From: Bacteroidota bacterium
GTDB lineage: Bacteria; Bacteroidota; Bacteroidia; Bacteroidales; VadinHA17
DNA: 5,079 nucleotides
Direction: 5' to 3'
Assembly (NCBI GenBank): GCA_016868515.1
Contig: VGGM01000150.1
Location: 1 to 5,079, forward strand
This document shows positions 1-5,079 of this stretch, in pieces (the stretch's first letter is position 1; every line of letters begins with the position of its first letter). The translations under genes and the position numbers were made by a program. Below the pieces are notes generated by a model that saw only the letters and a list, made by a program, of their open reading frames with translations, had not been told where the DNA came from and did no database searches.

Positions 1-294
1 AAAAAGCCTGGGGCGTTTGTCAATCATTTTAATCATGCCCCTTATCATCTGCTCAGCTGCATTGAAATCGGCAATCACCCCATCGCGCAATGGCCTTATT
101 GTCCGTATGTTCTCATGTGTTTTGCCATGCATCTGCCTTGCCTCCTCTCCAATTGCAATCAGCTTGTTTGTATTTCTGTCAACCGCAACAATTGAAGGTT
201 CGTCAACCACAACCTTATCGTTGTGAATGATAATAGTGTTCGCAGTACCCAGATCAATGGCGATCTCCTGTGTCAAAAATGAAAAAAGTCCCAT
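1..294 (-). CDS. mreB: Rod shape-determining protein MreB, N-terminal 98 residues (cut by left edge)
   Basis: MreB is the bacterial actin homologue. It forms ATP-dependent filaments on the inner face of the cytoplasmic membrane and guides the peptidoglycan elongation machinery. Reading leftward from an ATG at 294, the frame is open to base 1, giving 98 codons of a protein that is usually about 340 residues. Residues 13-20 read IDLGTANT, the phosphate-1 nucleotide-binding loop of the actin fold. They are followed by PSIVAVD (34-40), a GEEA segment and IRPLRDGVIADF near residue 70, all typical of MreB. The start MGLFSFLTQ resembles the short hydrophobic N-terminus that helps MreB sit on the membrane. 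There is no obvious Shine-Dalgarno sequence before the ATG. It lies 24 bases downstream of purH on the same strand, so co-transcription is likely. The purH-mreB order is known in Bacteroidales, where mreC, mreD, mrdA and rodA usually follow; those would lie outside the window. Confidence 0.96.
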   Translation of the reverse strand, partial: MGLFSFLTQEIAIDLGTANTIIIHNDKVVVDEPSIVAVDRNTNKLIAIGEEARQMHGKTHENIRTIRPLRDGVIADFNAAEQMIRGMIKMIDKRPRLF

Positions 295-295
295 G

Positions 296-307
296 TTCTA
301 TCTAGAA
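296..307. repeat. Small inverted repeat in the purH-mreB spacer
   Basis: The 24-base gap between the purH stop and the mreB start contains a perfect inverted repeat with 5-base arms (TTCTA and TAGAA) and a 2-base centre. It ends just before the mreB ATG. It may be chance in an AT-rich spacer. A loop of two bases is too tight for a stable hairpin, and no T-run follows, so it is not a terminator. Confidence 0.25.
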
Positions 308-318
308 GTTAAATTGTT

Positions 319-1842
319 TCAGTGCTTAAAGTGTCTTACCCCTGTAAAAATCATCGCAATTTTATGCCTGTTGCATTCATCTATCGATTCCTGGTCTTTG
401 ACCGATCCGCCCGGCTGTATTATCGCCCTTACTCCGGCCTTCGCTGCAACAGTGATGTTGTCGGGAAACGGGAAGAATGCATCTGAAGCCATCACTGATC
501 CGCTGGTGTCAAATCCCGATGCATTTGCCTTCTCAATAGCATGCCTGACTGCATCAACCCTCGAAGTCTGACCTGTTCCCGAACCAATAAGTTGCCTGTT
601 CCTTACCAGCACAATGGCATTCGATTTTGTCCTCATTACAATCCTGTTTGCAAAATCGAGGTCAGTAAGTTCCTCAGCTTCAGGGATTCTTGTGGTTACA
701 CATCTCATCTCCATCCCCTGAACATCATAAATGTCAGGTTCCTGCCATAAATATCCGTTAAGCAGTGAGCGTACCACCGGTACTGTTGCAGGCCTATGCC
801 TGAGACGCAGAATTATCCTGTTCTTTTTCTGACCCAGAATCTCAAGTGCCTTATCAGAATACCCGGGTGCTATGATAACTTCAAAAAAAATCTTGCCGAT
901 CTCCTCTGCAGCATCTGTATCAACCTCAGCGTTAGTGGCTATTACTCCTCCAAAGGCTGACACCGGGTCTCCCTCGAGTGCCCTGCACCAGGCCTCCCTC
1001 AGATTGTTTCCAGCCGCCATGCCACATGCATTGTTATGCTTTATTATGGCAACAGTGATCTCTTCAAATAATCCGATATAACCCAGGGCAGATTCAATGT
1101 CAAGAAGATTGTTATATGATATTTCCTTCCCATGCAACTGCTCAAAAATGCCCGTAAGGTTACCATAGAACAATGCCTTCTGATGGGGATTCTCACCATA
1201 GCGGAGTGGCATCTTCTCATCGACACTTATCCGGAGTGACTCTGACATTCCGGTCTGGTTGAAATAGCTGAATATGTCGGAATCATATCCCGACGAAACT
1301 CTGAAGGCATCGGCTGCGAAACGCCTCCTTTCATCGGACGAGGTGAATCCACGGCCTGTTTCAAGAATCTCATACAACCTGACGTACTGATGCGACCCCG
1401 CTACAACGAGAACATCACTATGGTTTTTTGCACCAGCCCTTATGAGCGATATGCCTCCTATATCTATCTTTTCAATAATCTCCTGCGGGGTTGCTCCTGA
1501 CCTTACCGTCTCCGAAAAGGGATAGAGATCGACCAATACCATGTCAAGCTCCGGAATCTGATATTGCTTCATCTGCTCCATATCAGATGCATTCTCCCTT
1601 CTTCCCAGAATTCCTCCGAAGATCCTTGGATGGAGTGTCTTAACCCGGCCACCAAGTATAGAAGGATATGAGGTAAGGGACTCAACCGGTTCGGCATCTA
1701 CTCCAAGACTCTTTATGAAGTCATATGTTCCGCCGGTAGAGTAGATTCTGACGCCAAGTTCGGAAAGCTTCAGGATGATTGCATCCAGACCATCTTTATG
1801 GTAAACGGATATCAATGCTGTCTTGATTTTCTTGTCCTTCAT
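319..1842 (-). CDS. purH: Bifunctional AICAR formyltransferase / IMP cyclohydrolase PurH
   Basis: PurH carries out the last two steps of de novo purine synthesis in the cytoplasm. It transfers a formyl group from 10-formyl-tetrahydrofolate to AICAR, then closes the ring of FAICAR to give IMP. The 507-residue protein is complete and slightly shorter than the E. coli enzyme (529). The N-terminal MGS-like cyclohydrolase domain (about 1-190) shows STGGT (35-39), GGRVKTLHP (64-72), DLYPF (105-109) and IGGISLIRAGAKNH (128-141). The transformylase part shows RYGENPHQ (214-221), the catalytic Lys-His in KHNNACG (268-274), GDPVSAFGG (291-299), SDAFFPFPD (453-461) and QPGGSVKDQE (476-485). The ending FTGVRHFKH is the family's usual C-terminus. 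The ATG at 1842 is the natural start because the following residues (KTALISVYHKDGL) match the family's beginning. No Shine-Dalgarno sequence is evident. It is the first gene after a 116-base gap and probably shares a transcript with mreB. Confidence 0.98.
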   Translation of the reverse strand: MKDKKIKTALISVYHKDGLDAIILKLSELGVRIYSTGGTYDFIKSLGVDAEPVESLTSYPSILGGRVKTLHPRIFGGILGRRENASDMEQMKQYQIPELDMVLVDLYPFSETVRSGATPQEIIEKIDIGGISLIRAGAKNHSDVLVVAGSHQYVRLYEILETGRGFTSSDERRRFAADAFRVSSGYDSDIFSYFNQTGMSESLRISVDEKMPLRYGENPHQKALFYGNLTGIFEQLHGKEISYNNLLDIESALGYIGLFEEITVAIIKHNNACGMAAGNNLREAWCRALEGDPVSAFGGVIATNAEVDTDAAEEIGKIFFEVIIAPGYSDKALEILGQKKNRIILRLRHRPATVPVVRSLLNGYLWQEPDIYDVQGMEMRCVTTRIPEAEELTDLDFANRIVMRTKSNAIVLVRNRQLIGSGTGQTSRVDAVRHAIEKANASGFDTSGSVMASDAFFPFPDNITVAAKAGVRAIIQPGGSVKDQESIDECNRHKIAMIFTGVRHFKH

Positions 1843-1870
1843 TATCTGATAGTTATAAAATGAATTCCCC

Positions 1871-1884
1871 CGGCCGTATAGCCG
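1871..1884. repeat. Short GC-rich inverted repeat in the purH leader
   Basis: CGGC and GCCG form 4-base arms around a 6-base centre, standing out as a GC-rich island in an otherwise AT-rich gap. It lies between the possible -7 element and the purH ATG, so it would fall in the 5' leader of the transcript. The stem is too short to be called a regulatory structure. It has no T-run on either side that would make it a terminator. Confidence 0.2.
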
Positions 1885-1886
1885 TC

Positions 1887-1917
1887 TAAAAATAGATATT
1901 TTTTATTGAAAATCAAC
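1887..1917 (-). promoter_or_regulatory. Possible Bacteroidota-type promoter for purH-mreB
   Basis: On the minus strand the gap before purH contains GTTG (1917-1914) and, 19 bases further on, TATTTTTA (1894-1887). This resembles the Bacteroidota primary sigma factor consensus, a -33 TTTG element and a -7 TAnnTTTG element, with one mismatch in each element. The -7 element ends about 44 bases before the purH ATG, which leaves room for a short leader. AT-rich DNA gives such matches by chance, so the call rests mainly on its position at the start of a probable transcription unit. Confidence 0.3.
1888..1903. repeat. AT-only inverted repeat between mgtE and purH
   Basis: A perfect inverted repeat has 7-base arms (AAAAATA and TATTTTT) and a 2-base centre. 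It overlaps the possible -7 element of the purH promoter. Its lack of G-C pairs makes it a poor intrinsic terminator for mgtE. It could be a protein-binding site or simply the by-product of an AT-rich promoter region. I saw no better terminator candidate in the 116-base gap. Confidence 0.25.
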
Positions 1918-1958
1918 CGATAAAATAATCCGGGGAGATTGCTGCTGAAACCGTGGGT

Positions 1959-3326
1959 TTAAGCAAATACGCCGTACAGCACCCTTCCAATGAGCATGTA
2001 TATCATCAGCCCCAGAATATCGTTCGCAGTTGTGATAAATGGCCCGGTGGCCAGAGCCGGGTCAATTTTGAACCTGTTGAGCAGCAAAGGTATAAGTGTG
2101 CCAAACATCGCTGCAAATACTATCACCGCCATAAGCGCAACGCTCACCGTGATGGTTAGTGCAAACGAATCGCTGACCAGAAGGTTGTAGCCAAGTATCA
2201 GAATTGCCAGAATCGAAGCATTGAGCAATGCCACCATAAACTCCTTGCCAAGTTTGGACCCGACTCCGTCAATCTTGTACGTATTGCTTGCCAGTCCCTG
2301 TACAATTATAGCCGACGACTGTATGCCAACATTTCCACCCATGGCTGCAATAAGAGGAATAAAAAAAGCCATTTCAGGGTAAATCTTCAGGTCGCCTTCA
2401 AACCGGGCAAGCACCAGGGCTCCAAGAACCCCCCCAACCATTCCGATAAACAGCCAGGGAAGCCTGGCCCGTGTAATCCTGAAAACCTTGTCGGAATGCT
2501 CAACATCTTCTGTAAGACCCGATGCGAGCTGATAGTCGCGTTCAGCCTCCTCGCGGATTACGTCCACCACGTCGTCAATCGTAATCCTTCCCATCAGCCT
2601 GCCAATAGCATCGACCACAGGTATGGCTACCAGGTCGTATTTCTCCATCATAAGTGCAACATCCTCTGCCCCGTCGTCAACAGTAACATAGTGAACATCG
2701 GTCTTCATGACATTGCTGATAATGGTTGTATTCTTGCTGATTGCCAGATCCTTCAGTGAAACTATGCCCTTGAGCAGCCTGTCGTCGTCAACAACATAGA
2801 GATAATAAACCTCATCAACCTCGTCAGCCTGCCGGCCCAGCTCCTTAAGACAGGTGAGCACGGTCCAGGTCTGGTTAACCACAACCAGTTCCTTTGCCAT
2901 CAACCCACCGGCGGTATCCTCGTCATACGACATAAGATCGACGATATCACCGGAATGGTCAATATCATCTATATGCTTCAGAACCTCCTGCTGCTTTTGC
3001 ACCGAAAGATCGGCTATAACATCGGCAGCATCGTCGGTATCCATGTTGTCAATGAACTGATGAGCAATTACCTCACTGGGTATATGCTTCAGGAATTCCT
3101 CCCTGTCATCCTCATCAAGCTCGGCAACAGTGTCGGCCGCCTTCTCCGAGTCAAGCAAAAGATAAAGAAACCTTGCCTCCTCGGTGGAAATCTCATCATA
3201 TATCTCTGCAATATCAGCTGCATGAAAGTCATTTATCAGAGAAAGAGCCCTTTTCTCATCTCCGGCCTTAATGGCTTCCCGCAAATCCTGAAGAAACTCC
3301 CTGTTTTTTTCAATCTTAATTGCCAT
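1959..3326 (-). CDS. mgtE: MgtE-family magnesium transporter
   Basis: MgtE is a Mg2+-gated Mg2+ channel in the cytoplasmic membrane that works as a homodimer. The 455-residue protein has the family's full layout. The acidic helical N domain spans about 1-133. The YDEDTAGGLM segment (134-143) leads into two CBS domains (about 142-195 and 205-258). A connecting region rich in Asp and Glu (DDVVDVIREEAERD, 251-264) precedes a membrane domain with five predicted helices from about 287 to 453. Signature membrane motifs are PLIAAMGGNVGIQSSAI (324-340) and KIDPALATGPFITTANDILG (420-439). By family comparison D436 corresponds to the pore aspartate that coordinates Mg2+ (D432 in Thermus MgtE). The acidic N and CBS regions are where Mg2+ binds to close the channel. 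The ATG overlaps the end of rsmA by 11 bases, so translation of the two is probably coupled. No leader is available for an M-box riboswitch, so control is likely at the level of the protein. Co2+ transport is a known side activity of some family members. Confidence 0.96.
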   Translation of the reverse strand: MAIKIEKNREFLQDLREAIKAGDEKRALSLINDFHAADIAEIYDEISTEEARFLYLLLDSEKAADTVAELDEDDREEFLKHIPSEVIAHQFIDNMDTDDAADVIADLSVQKQQEVLKHIDDIDHSGDIVDLMSYDEDTAGGLMAKELVVVNQTWTVLTCLKELGRQADEVDEVYYLYVVDDDRLLKGIVSLKDLAISKNTTIISNVMKTDVHYVTVDDGAEDVALMMEKYDLVAIPVVDAIGRLMGRITIDDVVDVIREEAERDYQLASGLTEDVEHSDKVFRITRARLPWLFIGMVGGVLGALVLARFEGDLKIYPEMAFFIPLIAAMGGNVGIQSSAIIVQGLASNTYKIDGVGSKLGKEFMVALLNASILAILILGYNLLVSDSFALTITVSVALMAVIVFAAMFGTLIPLLLNRFKIDPALATGPFITTANDILGLMIYMLIGRVLYGVFA

Positions 3327-4098
3327 TATCGAGACTGTTTTTTATCAACCGCGTTATTTGAACATACTCTCCGTGTGGCAGCTGCTCTGCCCTCATCGAT
3401 AGCAAACCATTGTCTATCCCTTCAACCGGGAACTGTGAACCCAGGGCATTTCTGAGCGTCTTCCTGCGCTGGTTAAATGCACACTTCACAACCCTGAAAA
3501 ACAACACCTCATCGCAGGCAAGCTTTTCAACCCCGTTCCTCGTAAGCCTTAATACCGCCGAGTTTACTTTCGGAGGGGGTACGAACAGGTGCGGGGGAAC
3601 CGAAAACAGTATCTCGGTGGTGAACCATGCCTGCAAAAGTACGCTTAGTATTCCATATTTTCGTGAACCCGGACCGGAATTGATACGTTCGGCTACCTCC
3701 TTCTGAACCATCCCCGTAACCTCGGCAACCTTATCGCGGTGCTCGAGCGCCTTGAAAAAAATCTGGCTCGATATGTTATAGGGAAAATTGCCCGCTATGG
3801 CAAATCTGCCCCCAAACAGCCCCCTGAGATCCATCTTCAGAAAATCGCCCTCAATCAGTTCAAGACCACTTCCGAACCGGCCTTTCAGGTACTCAACCGA
3901 TTCATGGTCGATCTCCGCTGCCACGAACCTGTCGAATCTCCTTGCCAGCAGAAACTCGGTGAGCACCCCCGTTCCCGGACCAACCTCAATAACGCTGCTA
4001 TACCCGTTACCTGTCAATGATAATGCAATCTTCGCGGCAATGTTCCTGTCCTTAAGGAAGTGCTGGCCAAGTCTCTTCTTCGGTCTAACCAATTGCAT
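3316..4098 (-). CDS. rsmA: 16S rRNA (adenine1518-N6/adenine1519-N6)-dimethyltransferase RsmA (KsgA)
   Basis: RsmA uses S-adenosylmethionine to dimethylate two adjacent adenines in the helix 45 loop of 16S rRNA, a late checkpoint of small-subunit assembly. The 260-residue protein starts MQLVRPKKRLGQHFL, the normal family opening. SAM-binding motif I is EVGPGTG (38-44). An acidic residue follows in AAEID (E62), then GD at 84-85. The catalytic motif IV is NFPYNISS (104-111). The RNA-binding C-terminal part includes FVPPPKVNSAV (172-182) and FNQRRKTLRN (208-217). The frame stays open upstream to a TTG at 4137, only 2 bases after the preceding stop. I chose the ATG at 4098 because the extra 13 residues lie before the conserved opening and would need a non-ATG start. 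With this start it lies 41 bases after the ABC-type gene, and its last 11 bases overlap mgtE. It is probably the middle gene of a three-gene transcript. Confidence 0.96.
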   Translation of the reverse strand: MQLVRPKKRLGQHFLKDRNIAAKIALSLTGNGYSSVIEVGPGTGVLTEFLLARRFDRFVAAEIDHESVEYLKGRFGSGLELIEGDFLKMDLRGLFGGRFAIAGNFPYNISSQIFFKALEHRDKVAEVTGMVQKEVAERINSGPGSRKYGILSVLLQAWFTTEILFSVPPHLFVPPPKVNSAVLRLTRNGVEKLACDEVLFFRVVKCAFNQRRKTLRNALGSQFPVEGIDNGLLSMRAEQLPHGEYVQITRLIKNSLDNGN

Positions 4099-4139
4099 CC
4101 CCGGGTACCCTTTATCTGTGAAACGATTAACAGTCAATG

Positions 4140-5079
4140 CTATGGCATCAGGTGTGATGTAAACTTCCTGAATACCGGTATCCTGAATGACTCAATCAGG
4201 TCTATCAGCCTCCTGAGCAGATTGTAATACAACGTAACGAACAAAACCCCCGACATCAGCCAGAGGGCTGAAATGTTAAAGATAAATGTATTAATCCTTA
4301 AGTTACCCAGATACTTAAACGGTGCATAAAAGTGAGCCCTTCCGAACCTCGACCCCGGCTCCATGAAAACAGGATCCGATTTCTGAACTATCCTGTCACC
4401 GGTCTCGTACATCTTCTCTGTATAATTCCTGTTAAGCACAAAGTCGGCAATATTCCCGTTGTGATGCCGTTCCTTCATCCTTATGAGGTAGTCATCCCCA
4501 TTCTCCCCGGCAATAAGTCCGATAAGGGCATCCCTCCTCTTTATTGCATCCGACCATCCCTGCCTGAACCATAACCTTAAGCTGTCGGTATGGGCAAGCG
4601 CCAGGCTGGCAACCGGTTCATCGAAATTCTCCCTGTCAAGACTGTTATACCAGTCACCGGGATGTATCCCTGTCAATCTGCCAAGTTCATTAAAATGAGT
4701 CCTTAACTGCCTGAAATTCTGCTCTGCATGTTCACGGTATTCATCCCTGCCAATGGCTGCCCGGCACTCTTCAAGCTTGTTCCGCAGCCCTGGCAGCAGG
4801 AACGATGCATGCCAGTCGTACCGGCTTACCTCCATTTCAACTTCAAACAATGGCTTCTGATAACGGTTGCTCCTGAACTGTTCTACCATAAGGGCTTCAT
4901 ACGCCCACCTTGTGGCCATGGCATCACCTATCACCGGTACATATACCTTGTTGGTTATTGAGCGGTGAAGATCATCGAACCTTATCATGGCTCCCCCGAA
5001 AAGCAACTGGGGAACAAGCAGAAGCGGAATTAATATGTAGATGCTGATTGCCGAACGCATCCCGGCCGAAATATTAAGG
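4140..5079 (-). CDS. C-terminal part of a large ABC-transporter-type membrane protein (ABC2/G-like), cut by right edge
   Basis: Only the C-terminal 312 or so residues are present. An ATG at 5060 gives 306 residues, but the frame is open to the right edge (six more codons, LNISAG) and that ATG lies directly before a membrane helix in mid-domain. I therefore treat the gene as starting outside the window. Counting from that Met, a hydrophobic helix at about 6-26 (IYILIPLLLVPQLLFGGAMI) is followed by MATRWAYEALMVEQF (48-62). This resembles the conserved Arg-Tyr/Trp-x-x-Glu-Ala-Leu segment after the fifth helix of ABCG-type permeases. A charged soluble stretch of about 190 residues comes next, then a last helix at about 256-280 and a basic tail ending SHLMP. 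Bacteroidota carry large fused proteins with an ABC ATPase ahead of such a membrane domain, and I infer this is one. The ATPase is not visible here, and neither substrate nor direction can be read. It precedes rsmA on the same strand and probably shares its transcript. Confidence 0.75.
   Translation of the reverse strand, partial: LNISAGMRSAISIYILIPLLLVPQLLFGGAMIRFDDLHRSITNKVYVPVIGDAMATRWAYEALMVEQFRSNRYQKPLFEVEMEVSRYDWHASFLLPGLRNKLEECRAAIGRDEYREHAEQNFRQLRTHFNELGRLTGIHPGDWYNSLDRENFDEPVASLALAHTDSLRLWFRQGWSDAIKRRDALIGLIAGENGDDYLIRMKERHHNGNIADFVLNRNYTEKMYETGDRIVQKSDPVFMEPGSRFGRAHFYAPFKYLGNLRINTFIFNISALWLMSGVLFVTLYYNLLRRLIDLIESFRIPVFRKFTSHLMP

Noticed and set aside
227..571. A 114-codon open frame on the plus strand across the purH-mreB junction
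   Set aside because: It lies opposite the mreB start and purH end, which carry strong family motifs. The predicted peptide resembles nothing known and has no promoter or ribosome-binding signal that I can see.
1044..1226. A 60-codon open frame on the minus strand inside purH
   Set aside because: It lies fully within purH in another frame, and purH is intact and well conserved through this stretch.
1917..1933. A possible hairpin (CCGGAT / ATCGG arms) downstream of mgtE as a terminator
   Set aside because: The stem is five pairs with a bulge and has no T-run after it, so it does not meet the pattern of an intrinsic terminator.
2955..3455. A 166-codon open frame on the plus strand
   Set aside because: It is antisense to the mgtE N-terminal region and the end of rsmA, both clearly real. 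Its translation has no recognisable domain and looks like a reverse-frame shadow.
4097..4109. A 13-base match on the minus strand to the KpnI-SmaI-BamHI part of the pUC polylinker (GGTACCCGGGGAT)
   Set aside because: It would suggest vector contamination, but the match stops after 13 bases and runs straight into the conserved start of rsmA, with the expected gene continuing on both sides. Chance is the simpler explanation.
3788..4162. A 124-codon open frame on the plus strand
   Set aside because: It is antisense to the N-terminal half of rsmA, including the SAM-binding motifs, and is best explained by the codon composition of that gene.

Overview
The window looks like ordinary chromosomal DNA from a member of the Bacteroidota, most likely a Bacteroidales-type organism. 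The grounds are the gene neighbourhood (purH directly before mreB, and rsmA directly before mgtE, both gene orders I associate with Bacteroidales), the Bacteroidota-like protein variants (for example KHNNACG in PurH and NFPY in RsmA), and the lack of clear Shine-Dalgarno sequences before the starts. This is a judgement from recalled family features, not from a search. All five genes lie on the minus strand, so transcription runs from right to left.

Right part (3316-5079): the 3' end of a large ABC-transporter-type membrane protein enters from the right edge. It is followed after 41 bases by rsmA (16S rRNA dimethyladenosine transferase), whose stop overlaps the start of mgtE by 11 bases. The tight packing suggests one transcription unit, ABC protein-rsmA-mgtE.

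Middle (1959-3326 and 1843-1958): mgtE encodes a full-length magnesium transporter with N domain, CBS pair and membrane domain. The 116-base gap after it is AT-rich and is the only real intergenic region. It holds a possible Bacteroidota-type promoter for the next unit and two small inverted repeats, but no convincing intrinsic terminator.

Left part (1-1842): purH, the bifunctional enzyme for the last two steps of IMP synthesis, is followed after 24 bases by mreB, whose first 98 codons are present before the left edge cuts it. In Bacteroidales mreB normally starts the mreBCD-mrdA-rodA cell-shape cluster, so the unit probably continues to the left.

The genes are housekeeping functions: nucleotide synthesis, cell shape, ribosome maturation and Mg2+ uptake. 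I found no mobile element, CRISPR array, tRNA or rRNA, and no convincing sign of a new defence or other accessory system. The least understood item is the ABC-type protein, which has an unusually long predicted extracytoplasmic domain of about 225 residues between its last two membrane helices.
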